From assembly GCA_964036045.1 (NCBI GenBank), contig OZ038380.1:62356591-62420590 (forward strand): a DNA stretch of 64,000 nt, given 5' to 3'. Both the position numbers and the translations under genes were made by a program. The notes beneath the pieces are model-generated. The model was not told the DNA's origin and made no database searches. It was given only the letters and a program-made list of their open reading frames with translations. Below, piece after piece: positions 45,276-57,600 of the stretch (the stretch's first letter is position 1; each line of letters begins with the position of its first letter). Source of the DNA: Eutreptiella sp. 'Long Island Sound 2002' (lineage: Eukaryota; Euglenozoa; Euglenophyceae; Eutreptiales; Eutreptiaceae).

Positions 45276-45756
45276 TGTTTCACAGCACTTTTTGGGGAGC
45301 CAGACGTCGAGGCTGCAGGCAGGCGCCATTACCCCGGCGTAGTGAGCACCGTAGCGGCAGGTGCTGGCCCTTACCTCAGCCCCGATGCTGTCTCCCCTTT
45401 ATTCCACCGCCTCCCAGCTCCGGATGGGACGAGATCCCCACCCCATGATGTACCTGTGCAGAACTGAAGGTGCAGTGGGTTGGGGTAGGGGAACGCACAC
45501 GAGCCCTGGAGAGGGCTGGGTCACAGGGGGACCCGGGTTACTCCTACATACCGCCACCCCCCGGTGGAGCCCGCCCTGTGCCATCGTGACTCTCCCACGG
45601 TGGCCGGCGGGGGGTGGGGCGCGCAAACCCGTGCCCTGGCCGCCGCGGCTGGACCAGGTCACCCCCCAGATTGCGTGTTAGCCCGGGGGGGACCCCCCCC
45701 CGGTTTCACCCCCACACCACGGTGAGGTCACGCGCCTCTGGGCAGCAGTGGGGGAG
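45276..45756. other. Unique GC-rich spacer, no recognised gene
   Basis: Open frames of about 100 residues on both strands, without motifs or convincing splice signals. Confidence 0.4.
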
Positions 45757-47515
45757 ACCATGACGCAATCACACACATCAATCCCCTCCATCACACACAT
45801 CAATCCCCTCCAACACAGACATCCATCCCCGCGGTCACACATTAACACAAATCCATCCCCTGCATAGCACACACACATCCCCTCATTCACACACATCTAT
45901 CAACGCCATCATACCATCCCCGCCGTCACACCATGCGTTCCATCACACACATTCATCCGATTGATCAAACACACCAATGCCGTCCATCACACATTCACAC
46001 ACATCCAGCCCCTCCATCACACAGATCATCCCCCTGCATCACACACATCCATCGCCTCCACCACAGAATCAAACACACCCACCCACAACAGCACACACAT
46101 CCATCCTCTGCATAACACAAACCAATCTGCGCCATCACACCATCCCCTCCAGCACAGCATCCCCGCGATCCCACACATCCACCCCCGGCATCACACACAC
46201 CGGTCCCCTCCCATCCTCTCCATCACACACATGCAGCCCCTCCATCACACACATCCATCCCTTCCAGCACACACATCCATCCGGACTGTCACACAAATCC
46301 ATCCCCTCTTTCACACACAACTATCTCCTTCCAGCACGCACATCCATCCGCGTACACCATTCCCTCCATCGCACACATCCATCCCCTGCATCACATCCAT
46401 CCATCCCCTCCATCACACAATCACACACAACAATCCCCTCCATCACACATATCCATTTGCGCCATCACGCCATCCCCTCCATCTCAGGCATCCATCCACA
46501 CCGTCACAAACCAACAGACCAATAATCACACTGCCACCTCCATCACACACATCTAGCCCCTCCAACACACCATTACACACATCCATCCTCTCCATCACAC
46601 ACATCCATCCCCTTCATCACACACATCAACCCCCCCATCACACACATCCATCGCCTCCACCACAGAATCAAACACATCCATCCTCAGCAGCACATAGATC
46701 CATCCTTTGCATAACACCAATCAATCTGCGCCATCCCCCCGATCCCACACATCCATCCCCGGCATCACACACACCGGTCCCCTCCCATCCTCTCCATCAC
46801 ACACATCTAGGGCCTCCATCACACACATCCATCCCCTCCATCACATCCATCCATCCCCTCCATCACACAATCACACACAACAATCCCCTCCATCACACAT
46901 ATCCATTTGCGCCATCACGCTATCCCCTCCATCTCAGGCATAGATGCACACCGTCACAAACCAACGGACCAATAATCACACCGCCACCTCCAGCACACAC
47001 ATGTAGCCCCTCCAGCACACCATGACAGACATCCATCCTCTCCATCACACACATCCATCCCCTCCATCACGCGCATCCATCGCCTCGACTACACAAATCC
47101 ATCCACACCATCACACCAGCCCCTCCATCACACACATCTATCCCCTCCATCACACATATCCATTTGCGCCATCACGCCATCCCCTCCATCTCAGGCATCG
47201 ATCCACAACCTCACAAACCTGCGGACCAATAATCACACCGCCACCTCCATCACACACGTCCAGCCCCTCCAGCACACCATTACAGATATCCATCCTCTCC
47301 ATCACACACATCACTCGCCACCATAACACACATCCATCCCCTACATCACACCCATTCATCCCCTCCATCACACACATCGATTCCGTCTGTCGAAAAGATC
47401 AATCCCCGCGATCCGACCATCACCGCTGTCACGGCATCCCCGCCATCACACACATCTCTCCCCTCTATCGCACACACCTATGCCATCCATGACACACATC
47501 CATGTGTGTATGTGT
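45757..47515 (+). repeat. Loose ATCC/CACA-rich tandem array
   Basis: About 70 irregular units of roughly 22-27 bp made of CACACATCCATCCCCTCCAT variants. A block of about 370 bp is repeated with high similarity around 46420-46560, 46850-46990 and 47140-47280 (marked by ATATCCATTTGCGCCATCAC), giving higher-order structure. Thr/Ser/Pro/His-rich frames here are artefacts. Confidence 0.97.
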
Positions 47516-47788
47516 CATGGAACGCCCCCCCCCACTCTCCCACACTGATGTCCGTGATTTGCCAAACAGGTGTGAATATTTTTACCAGGATCGAGTTCTA
47601 GTTGCGTTCTAGGCTAGATTTTCTAGGCTAGATGATCTAACCTAAAACGAAGTTGGGTCTTCTAGCGTGTACCAAGGGATTGAGTAGGCTGATGGATGGG
47701 ATGGATGTGTGTCATGAAGTGGATGGATGTGTGTGATGGAGGGGATAGAAACAAATGAATTTGGTACATGTCTACTCATGTGCGCTCC

Positions 47789-47824
<36 letters not shown>

Positions 47825-48044
47825 TCTTGACATAGGCACACGCGACCCCCCCCTTCAGGCCTTGGTGTGGGGGTGATCATTCCGTTTGTCACATGTTTTT
47901 CACCCGGGGGGGGGGGGGTACTTGAGAATTACTTCGGGGTGTTTCCTTTCTTTGTTTCACAGGTCACCCCAAATGCAATGAAGGATATGTGAAAATACAA
48001 GAAACAAACCAATTTCAAGTTGTAGGTGTTCGATGCCATGTCGT
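47516..48044. other. Spacer with inverted satellite patch and CA microsatellite
   Basis: 47690-47755 contains the preceding repeat in reverse complement (GGATGGATGTGTGTGATGG). A short direct repeat TTCTAGGCTAGA occurs at 47605-47632. A CA tract lies at 47790-47823 and a G run at about 47907-47919. No gene. Confidence 0.6.
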
Positions 48045-48217
48045 GCAATGTTGTGGTGTGTTGTGGTCTTGTAAGGTGTGAAGTGGTGTCATGTAAGGTG
48101 TGAAGTGGTGTCATGTGGTGTGGTGTGGTATGGTGTCATGTGGTGTGGTGTGGTGTGGTGTGGTGTTGTGTGGTGTGGTGTGGTGTGGTGTGCTGTGGTG
48201 TGGTGTGGTGTGCCGAA
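48045..48217 (+). repeat. GTGTG 5-bp minisatellite
   Basis: A TGGTGTGGTG tandem with about 25 pentamers, preceded by a duplicated GTAAGGTGTGAAGTGGTGTC unit (about 48070 and 48093). Confidence 0.97.
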
Positions 48218-48520
48218 GGCGCTGTTACTAGAAGGCAAAGGCCGGGATGTCTACCCATGGTTATAGGTAAACGGGTGGGGCTGTGTGTGTTGCGTGCGGG
48301 CTCTGTGCTTGTGTGTTTTTGCATAGCCGGACCGTTGCACACTCGCACTTGGCCGGTATTGCTTTGCCGACGCCTGTGGGCAGTCAAACAGGGTCTTGTA
48401 GGCCCACTGCACCGTGCGGGCCGCGCTGCACCATCAGTGCTTTCTGTGCGGTGCCGCACTGCTTGCTACTGTGTACTACACTGCACTGCACTGTGTGTGC
48501 CGTGCTGCACTGCAGTTGTG
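48218..48520. other. Unique spacer before the 47-bp array
   Basis: No recognised gene. The last part, with CACTGCACTGTG-like words, grades into the array. Confidence 0.5.
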
Positions 48521-51500
48521 GGCAGAGGGCTGTGGGCAGTGGATCTCCTGCAACACACTGCCGCACCGCCTGGAGGCTGCGGGCAGTGGAACTCCTCCAA
48601 CTAATTGCCTCACCGCCCGGGGGCAGTGGGGAGCGAAATGCCTGCAGCGCACGGGCTCACTCCCGTGGGGCAGTGGGCAGTGCAACTCCTGCAATGCACG
48701 GCCCAACTGCCTGCGGATAGTGGGTAGTGGGACTCGTGCAGTGCACTGCCTCACCGCCTAGGGGCAGCGGGCAGTGGAGCTCCCGCTCCTTTTGCAACCC
48801 ACTGCTTCTCCGCCTGGGGTCGATGGGCAGTGCAACCCCTGCAACGCACTGCCTCAGTGCCTGGGGGCAGTGGGCAGCGCAGCTGCTGCAATGCGCTGCC
48901 TCACTGTCAGGGGGAAGTGGGCAGTAGAACTCGTGCAATACATTGCCTCACTGCCTGGGTTCAGTGGGCAGTGGTACTCCTGCGATACACTGCCTCACTG
49001 CCCGGGGGCAGTGGGTAGTGCAACTCATGCATTGCACTGCCTCTCTGCCTGAGGGCAGTGGGTTGTGCAATTCTTGCAATGCACTGCCTCACCGCTCGGG
49101 GGCAGTGGGTAGTGGGGCTGCTGCAATAGACTGCCTCATTGTCCGGGGGCAATGGGCAGCGGGATTCCTGCAACGCACTGCATCACTGCCTGGGGGCAGT
49201 GGGCAGTGGAGGTCCCGCGTCTTTTGTAACGCACTGCTTCTCTGCCTCGGGGCAGCAGGCAGGGGGACTCCTGCAATGCACCGCCCCTCCGCCCGGAGGC
49301 AGTGGACAGTGCAAGTCGTGCAACGCACTGCCTCATTGCATGGGAGCAGTGGGCAGCGGAACTCCTGCAATACACCGCCTCACTGCCGGGGGGCAGTGGG
49401 CGGTGGAACTCCTGCAATGCAGTGCCTCACTGCCTGGGGGCAGTGGGCACTACTACTCCTTCAATACACTGCCGCACTGCCTTGGGGCACGGTGCAGTGG
49501 AACTCCTGTGTTACACAGCCTTACTGCCCAGGGGCAATGGGCAGTGCAACTCTTGCAACACCCTGCCGCACCACCTTGGGGCAGTCGGCAGTGCAACTCA
49601 TGCAATACACCGCCTCACTACCTGGGGGCAGTGGGCGGTGGAACTCCTGCAATACACGGCCTCACTGCCTCGGGGCAGTGGGCACTACTACTCCTGCAAT
49701 GCACCGCCGCACTGCCTGGGGGCACGGGGCAGTGGAACTCATGTGTTAAACAGCCTTACTGCCTAGGGGTGATGGGCAGTGCAACTCTTGCAACACCCTG
49801 CCTCACCACCTGGGGGAAGTCGGCAGTGCAACTTCTGCAATACACCGCCTCACTGCCTGGGGGCAATCGGCAGTGGAACTCCTGCAATACAGTGCCTCAC
49901 TGCCTGGGGGTAGTGGGCAGTGGAACTCCTACAATACACTGCCTCACTGCCTGGGGGCAATGGGCAGTGGGACTCCTGCAATACCCTGCCTCAGTGCCTG
50001 GGGGCAGTGGGCAGTGGAACTCCTGCAATACACTGCCTCACTACCTGGGGGCAGTGGGCAATGCAACTCCTGCAATACACTGCCTCACTGCCTGGGGGCA
50101 GTGGGCAGTGGGACTCCTGCAATACACTGCCTCACTACCTGGGGGCAGTGGGCAGTGGGCAGTGCAACTCCCGCAATACACTACCGCACCGCCTGGGGGC
50201 AGTCGACAAGCAACTCCTCCCATACACTGCCTCACTACCTGGGGGCAGCGGGCAGTGCAACTACTGCAGTGCACTGCCTCACTGCCTGGGGCCAGCAGGC
50301 AGTGCAACTCCTGCAATGCACGGCCCCACTGCCTAGGGCCAGTGGGGAGTGCAACTCCTGCAATGCACTGCCTCAATGCCTGGGGGCAAAGGGCAGTGGA
50401 ACTCGTGCAATACACTGCCGCACTGCCTCGGGGCATTGGGTAGGGCAATTCCTGCATTGCACTGCCGCACCCCCTTGAGGCAGCGGGTGGTGGGACTCCT
50501 ACAATGCACTGCCTCATGCCTGGGGCAATGAGCAGCGGAACCCTTTCGTTGCACTACCTCGCTGCCTGGGGGTAGTGGGCGGTACCACTCCCGCAATACA
50601 CTGCCGCACCGCCTGGGGGCCGTGGGCAAGCAACTCCTGCGATGTACTACCTCACTGCTTGAGGAAGCGGGCAGTGCAACTCCTGGAGTGCACTGCCTCA
50701 CTGCCTGGGGGCACCGGGCAGTGCAACACCTGCAATGCACGGCCCCCCTGCCTAGGGGCAGCGGGCAGCGGAACTCGTACAATGCATTGCCTTACTGCCT
50801 GGGGCAGTGGGCAGCGGAACCCTTTCGTTGCACTACCTCACTGCCTGGGGGCACTAGGCAGTGCAACTCCTGCAATGCACTGTCTCACTGACTAGGGGCA
50901 GTGGGCAGTGCTAAACCTGCAATGCACTGCCCAACTACCTGGGGGCAGTGGACAGGGGCACTACCATAACGCATTGCCTCACTGCCTGGGGCAGTGGGCA
51001 CTGCAACTCCTGCGACACAATGCCTCGATGCTTGGAGGCACTGCGCATTGGAACTCGTGCAATAAAAAGTGTGACCGCCAGGGGGCAGTGGGCAGTGCAA
51101 CTCTTGCAATGCACTGCCCCACTAACGGGCGATGGGCAGTGGAACTCTTGCGATACACTTCCTCACTGCCTGGGGGCAGTGGGCTGTGCAACTCCTGCAA
51201 TGCATTGCCTCACTGCCTAGGGGCAGTGGGCAGTGCAATTTCTGCAACGCAGTTCCTCACTGCCCGGGGGAAGTGGGCAGTGGAACTCCTGCAACACAAA
51301 GCCCCACTGCCTGGGGGCAGAGGGCAGTGGAACTCCTGCAACACACTGCCCCACTGCCTGGGGGCAGAGGGCACTGGGACTCCTGCAACACACTGCCTCA
51401 CTGCCTAGGGGCAGTGGGCAGTGCAAATCCTGCAACGCACTACCTCACTGACCGGGGGCACTGGGCAGTGGGACTCCTGCAATACACTGCCTCACTGCCT

Positions 51501-52560
51501 TGGGGCAGTAACAATGCAACACCTGCAACACACTGCCTCACTGCCTGGGGGCATTGGGCACCGCAAGTCTTGCAACGCACTGCCTCACTAAGGGGCAGTG
51601 CGCAGTGGAATTCCTGGGATACACTGCCTCAGTGCCTGGGGGCCGAGGGCTGTGCAACTCCCACATTGCATTGCCTCGGTGCTTGGGGGCAGTGGGCAGA
51701 GAAACTCCTGCAATACACAGCCTCACTGCCCGGGGGCAGTGGGCGGTGCAATTTTTGCAACGCACTGCCTCACTGCCCGGGGGCTGTGGGCAGTGAAACT
51801 CCTGCAACACACTGCCCCACTGCCTTGGGGCAGAGGGCAGTGGGACTCTTGCAACACACTGCCTCACTTCCTAGGGGCGGTGGGCAGTGCAAATCTTGCA
51901 ACGCACTGCCTCACTGACTGGGGGTAGTGGGCAGTGGGACTCTTGCAATACACTGCCTCACTGCCTTGGGGCATTGGGCAATGCAACTCCTACAACGCAC
52001 TGTCTCACTGCCTGGGGGCAATGAGCAGTGGGACTCCTCCCATACACTGCCTCACTACCTGGGGGCAGTGGGCAGTGCAACTCCTGCAACCCACTGCCTC
52101 ACTACCTGCGGGCAGTGGGCTGAGGAACTCCTCCCATACAGTGCCTCATTGCTTGGGGGCAATGGGCTGAGGAACTCCTCCCATACACTGCCTCATTGCC
52201 TGGGGGCACTGGGTAGTGGGACTCCTGCAATACACAGTTTGATTGTCTGGGGGCAGTGGGCAGTGCAACTCCTGCAATGCACTGCCTCAGTGCCTTGGGG
52301 CAGTGGGTAGTGCAACTCCTGCAACACACTGCCTCACTACCTAGGTGCAATGGGCGGTGGAACTCGTGCAACACACGGCCTCACTGGCTGGGGGCAGTGG
52401 CAATTGAGATCCTGCAACCCACTGCCCCACTGCCTGGGGGCAGTGGGCATTGCAGCTATTGCAATGCTGTGCCTGACTGCATGGGGGGAGTGCAGCTCTA
52501 CACACTACAGTGCTACACACTACCCCAATGCCTTGGGGCAGTGGGTAGTGCGAAGTCCCA
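48521..52560 (+). repeat. 47-bp minisatellite, about 85 copies
   Basis: The monomer is CTGCCTCACTGCCTGGGGGC, AGTGGGCAGTGGAACTCC, then TGCAATACA, with a 47-bp spacing seen for example at 49921 and 49968. The first 32 bases form an inverted repeat, CTGCCTCACTGCC against GGCAGTGGGCAG. Two to three monomer types are mixed (GGAACTCC, GCAACTCC, GGGACTCC). Open frames on both strands are artefacts. Confidence 0.98.
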
Positions 52561-52786
52561 CGTCGCAAGGCCCGGGCACACCAGCCTGGGGGGACGGGGA
52601 GTCTTGCCCAGGCGGTGGTCGGTGCGTTCGGAAGAACCTGCGAAGGGGCTGCAGTCTTCAAGGCCCGGGCACACCAGCCTGGGGGGACATGGAGTCTTAC
52701 CGTGGCGGTGGTCGGTGCGTCCTAAAGAGCCTGCGAAGGGGCTGCAGTTTTCAAGGCCCGGGCACACCAAATGGGGGGGGACAGGG
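52561..52786 (+). repeat. 94-95-bp minisatellite, left fragment (about 2.3 copies)
   Basis: Begins within about 20 bp of the end of the 47-bp array and is cut at 52786 in mid-monomer, inside GGGGGGGGACAGGG, by the LINE-like insertion. The same array in the same orientation resumes at about 54656. Confidence 0.95.
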
Positions 52787-54655
52787 TTTGGTTTGGTTTG
52801 GTATTCCTGGGCGTAGGGGCAGCCGATCGGGGGCGTTGTGCACACTCTCCCTTCTTCACGTGCTCCGTGCCACCTGACCCTGCGCGACACCAGCAGTGAA
52901 ATCCGTCAATATCCCGCCAATGGCGCCGTGGAATACCCGGAGTCCGCAAGAACCGTCCATCCGACACCCGACTGTACTACGTTCCATTGTTCCGGAGCCT
53001 GGCCTAGGCATGTGCAGACCACCACGAGACGTTGCACCTGCCGTCTCTCCTAATGATGACAGCAAAACGGTGTGCACGCAGCAACATGATACATCAGGGG
53101 TCCGTGATACTGGCTGTGGGTGGGAAGAAGCACTTCATCGGCCGCGCGGGTATGTAATGCAGACGTGGATCCCATCGAAGCAGCCAAGCTAATACTTGTT
53201 GTGCTAGCAAGGGAACCTCTTCGGGGGTGAGTGAGTGCTGACTATAAGCGTTGTGCTGCCCGTCTGACACCGACAAGGGAAAACGTACCGTAGGCACATT
53301 GTCCTGACCGCGTTCCATACCTGACAACACCTGAAAGATCAGGCTTCGCACTGTTGCTGCAGGGATGCATCTTGGATCTGTGCGTTGCCTGTACTTCACC
53401 CAGGACAGACCAGACCAGGTTAAAATCAGGACCCGTGCCTCGCCTTTGCGCGGCGCGATTGTCTGGAAAAAACGCACACGTGAGTCGGGCACCAGCATGC
53501 ACCAGTACTCGCTGGTTCCCACCGTGACACGGACGTGCAGATCCCAGTTGGCGCGCTAGTTACCTCGGACACCCGTTGTGAACGCCTCAGCCATCTTTGA
53601 AAAGGTGGCGCATGCGCGGACGTACAGCTGTGAATAGTCTTCGACATGCGACCCCTTATTGCCGGACGCCAGGTGACAGAACTGGCATGGAGGTGTGTCA
53701 AAATATATGCGCGGCAGATACGCGATGCTGCGTAAATACGCTGCCTGTCTGTGCTGCTACAGTGTAACCTGAGGAGACTCACAGACTGCTACCGAGTGGT
53801 CGGTATCAATGTCCAGATGCCAGACCATGACTGCTATTGGAGATGCACGTGCCACTGCTACTGAGTAGAGCGCTGACGGGAATCGCGCCCGATGAAACAC
53901 GCACTGACCGTGAAAAAACGGTACCAACACGTTCGCTATGTAGGACATCAGCGTTGACCAAGGCAGAGGTGCATCAAAACGATGGGACTTGCCAAACGTG
54001 GCCAGTGTGTCCGAGAGTGCCTGCCACCGTGCCGCTGAACCCTGATCCTGTGTGTCATGCTGGGCTGGCAGCCAACACTCACGGACTCTGCTCAACACCG
54101 GGAGGTGCACCACTTTCTTGGCTAGTCAATCAACCCAGCTGTGAGTGGTAACTATGGTACCATGCGCACACACGTGCACAGACACATTACCGGAGAACAT
54201 GTACAGCTCACCTATGTAATGCTGCAGCATCAGCATGGCAAGAAGTCTTGCCAGCCACTCCAATGCAGACGACGACACGGCAGTGGCCACCACACCGAAA
54301 ATGAACTCCTGGCATTCTATCCCATCTGTGACAACTATGCCGACTCCTGCGTATTCTGGCTGTAACAGACCTTCAGTGATGTCCCAACCTGCGTCCGTCG
54401 TAACATACAGTGTGTCTGCCAATAAAAGCGAAGCCCGCAGGGCTAGTGGGGTGGAGCCATGCGCAAGCTCCAACGCTGTCTGAATGCCAACGCCGTGCTC
54501 GGTGCAGCAACCCATGAAACGCTCATGATCCCCTTGTCGCGAAGGTAGCGGACACTTGGCAATGGTGCGTCTGCCTTAAACGGATCCCACCGTCCCCGGG
54601 AGGAGTATCCGCTTGTCGCGTGTCCCGGTGGTGGAGGCCGATTTAGGCCCATCCG
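52787..54655 (-). mobile_element. 5'-truncated LINE-like retrotransposon inserted in the satellite
   Basis: A 1.87-kb island on the minus strand splits the 94-bp array. It carries a single decayed frame with RNase H and a C-terminal Cys/His motif. On the minus strand its 3' end is a short ACCAA repeat (plus strand TTTGGTTTGGTTTGG at 52787-52801) abutting the satellite, as expected for a non-LTR element with a simple-repeat tail. The satellite word GGGGGACAGGG/AGGGGGAAAGG occurs on both sides (52776-52786 and 54665-54675), compatible with a diverged target duplication of about 10-12 bp. The reverse transcriptase and endonuclease are absent, as with a 5' truncation. A non-LTR origin is inferred, since RNase H alone occurs in several retroelement classes. 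Confidence 0.6.
53094..54515 (-). pseudogene. RNase H plus C-terminal zinc-motif polyprotein remnant
   Basis: One minus-strand frame, from 54515 to the stop at 53094, is interrupted by three stops (TGA 54126-54128, TAG 53757-53759, TAG 53556-53558). The RNase H part has YVTTDAGWD (first catalytic Asp near 54395), AGVGIVVTDG, and SSSALEWLARLLAMLML (catalytic Glu near 54260). In the third catalytic block, LYMFSGNVSVHV, Gly stands where Asp is expected. Downstream (about 53705-53630) is CQFCHLASGNKGSH then ED...C, a Cys-Cys-His-Cys motif typical of LINE C-termini, and then a tail ending near 53094. The enzyme part would degrade RNA in RNA/DNA hybrids. Just upstream, 54652-54516 carries related text in a shifted frame (SVRYLRDKGIMSVSWVAAP), so a frameshift lies near 54500. 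Confidence 0.6.
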
Positions 54656-57600
54656 AGGTGACCTAGGGGGAAAGGCGGTCCTGCTCAGCCGGTGGTCCGT
54701 GCGTCCTAAAGAGCCTACGAGGGGGGCTGCAGTCTTGAAGGCCCGGGCACACCAGCCGGGGGGGGCAGGGGGTGTTGCCCAGGCGGTGGTCGGTGCATCC
54801 CGAAGGGCGTGCGAAGGGGGCTACAGTCTCCAAGGCCCGGGCACACCAGCCTAGCGGGACAGGGACTCTTGCCATGGCGGTGGTCGGTGCGTCCTAAAGG
54901 CCTTGCGAGGGGGGCTGCAGTCTTCAAGGCCCGGGCACCCAGCTGGGGGGGGCAGCGAGTCTTGCCCAAGCGGTGGCAAGTGCGTCTTGAAGGGCCTGTG
55001 AGGGGGCTGAAGTCTCCAAGGCCCTGGCACACCGGCCTCACCAGCCTGGGGGGATAGGTGGTCCTGCCCAGGCGATGGTAGGTGTGTCGTGAAGGGTTTG
55101 CGAGGGAGGCTGCAATCTCCAAGACCCGGGCACACAAGGCTGGGGGGACAGGGGTTCCTGCCCTGGCGGTGGTCGGTGCTTGCTGAAGGGCCAGCGAGGG
55201 GGGCTGCAGTCTCCAAGGCTCGGGCACACCAACCTGTGGGGACAGGGGGTCCCGCCCAAGCGGTGGTCGGTGTGTCTTGAAGGGTCTGCGAGGGGGGCTG
55301 CGGTCTCCAAGGCCGGGGCATAGAAGCCTCGGGGGACAGGGGTTCCAGCCCAGGCGTTGATCGGTGCGTCCTGAAGGGCCTGCGATGGGGCCTCCAGTCT
55401 CCTGGGCCCGGGGACATCAGCCTCGGGGGACAGGGGTTGTTGCCCGGGTGGTGGTCGGTGCATGCTGAAGGGCCTGCGGCGGGGACTCCAGTCTCCAAGG
55501 CCCGGGCACATCAGCCTGGGGGAACAGGGGGTCCTGCCCAGGCGATGGTCGGTGCGTTCCGGAGTGCCTGCGAGGGGGGATGCAACGTTCAAAGCCGGGG
55601 CACACCAACCTGGGGGGACAGGGAGTCTTGCCGTGGGGGTGGTCGGTGCGTCCTTAAGGGCCTACGAGGGGGGCTGCAGTCTCCAGGGCCTGGTCACACC
55701 AGCATGGGGGGACAAGGGGTCCTGCCCGGGCGTTGGTCGGTGCGTTCTGAAGGGCCTGCGAGGGGGGCTGCAGCCTTCAAAGCCCGGGCACACCAGCCTG
55801 GGGGGACAAGGGGTGCTGCTAAGGCGGTGGTCGGTGTGTCTTGAAGGGCCTACGAGGGGGGCTGTAGTCTCCAAGGCCCGGGCACACCAGCATGGGGGGA
55901 CAAGGGGTGCTGCCTAGGCGGTGGTCCATTCATCGTGAAAGGCCCGCGAGGGGGGCTGCAGTCTTCAAGGCCCGGACACACTAGCCGGGGGGGAGAGGGG
56001 GTCCTGCCCAGGCGCTGGTCGGTGCGTCTTGAAGGGTGTGCGACGGGGGCTGCAGTCATCAAGGCCCGGGAAGACCAGCCTGGGGGGACAGGGGGCTCCG
56101 CCCAGGCGGTGGTGCATGTGTCCTGAAGGGCCTGCGAGTGGGGCTGCAGTCTCCAAGGCCCGGGCACAATAGCATGGTGGGACAGGGGGTCCTGCCCCAG
56201 CCCTGGTCGGTGCGTCCTGAAGGGCCTGCGAGGGGGGCTGCAGTCTCCAAGGCCCGGGAAGACCAGCCTGGGGGGACAAGGGGTGCCGCCCAGGCGGTGG
56301 TCGGTGCATTCTAAAGGGCCTGCAAGGGGGTCTGCAACCTTCAAAGCCCGGGGGCACGAGCCTGGGGGATACGGAGGACTGCGGAGGCGGTGGTCGGTGC
56401 GTTCTGAAAGGCGTGCAAAGGGGGATGTAGTCTCCAAGGCCCGGGCACACCAGCCTAGGGGGACAAGGGGTGCCGCCAAGGCGGTGATCGGTGTGTCCTG
56501 AAGGGCCTGCGAGGGGGGCTGCAGTCTTCAAGGCCCGGGCACACTAGCCTGGGGCGACAGTGGATCCAGCCTAGGCAGTGGTCCGTGCGTCTTGAAGGGC
56601 CTGCGAGAGGGGCTGCAATCTTCAAGGCCCATGCACCCCACCCTCGGGGGATAGGCGGTACTGCCGAGGCGGTGGTCGGTGCGTTCTGAAGGGCGTACGA
56701 GGGGGGCTGCAGCCTCCAAGGCCCGGTCACACCAGCATGGGGGGACAGGGGGTGCTGCCCGGGCGGTGGTCCGTGTATCCTGAAGGGCCGGCCAGGGGGG
56801 CTGCAGTATTCGAGGCCCGGGCACACCATTCTGGGGGGACAGGGGGTCCTTCCCTGGCGGTGGTCGTCGCCCTCCGAAGAGCCTGCGAGGAGGGCTGCAG
56901 TCTCCAAAACCCGGGCACACCAGCCTTGGGGGACATGGGGTCCTGCCAAGGCGGTCGTCGGTGTGTCCGGAAGGGCTTGCGAGGGGGGATGCAGTCTCCA
57001 AGGCTCGTGCACACCAGCCTCGGGAAACAGGGGGTCCTCCCCAGGCGGTGGTCCGTGCGTCCTGAAGGGCCTGCAACGGGGGTTGCAGTCTCCAAGTACC
57101 GGACACACCAGCCTGGGGGGAGAGGGGGTCTTGCCTAGGCAATGGTCGGTGCGTTCTGAAGGGCCTGCGAGGGGGACTGCAGGTTCCAAGGCTCGGGCAC
57201 ACCAGCCTTGGGGGACAGGGGCTCCTCCCCAGGCGGTGGTCGGTGCGTCCTCAAGGGCCTGCAATAGGGGCTGCAGCTTCCAAGGATCGGACACACCAGC
57301 CTAGGGGGAGAGGGGGTCCTGCCTAGGCAGTGGTCGGTGCGTTCTGCACGGCCTTCGAAGGGGGTTGCAGTCTCCAAGGCCCGGGCACACCAACATGGGG
57401 GGACAAGGGGTGCAGCCCAGGCGGTGGTCGGTGCGTCGTGAAGAGCTTGCGCGGGGGGCTGCAACCTTCAAATCCCAAGCACACCAGCCTGGGGGGACAG
57501 GGGGTTCCGCCTAGGCGGTGGTCGGTGTGTCCGGAAGGGTTTGCGAGGGGGGCTGCAGTGTCCAAGGTCCGGGCACACCAGCCTGGGGGGACGGCGATTC

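Noticed and set aside
45933-47492. His/Pro/Ser-rich protein on the plus strand
   Set aside because: A translation of the ATCC/CACA array; frame openness comes from the lack of T-A-rich words.
48113-48604. Cys/Trp/Val-rich ORF
   Set aside because: Its first third is the translation of the GTGTG repeat and its last third is 47-bp array.
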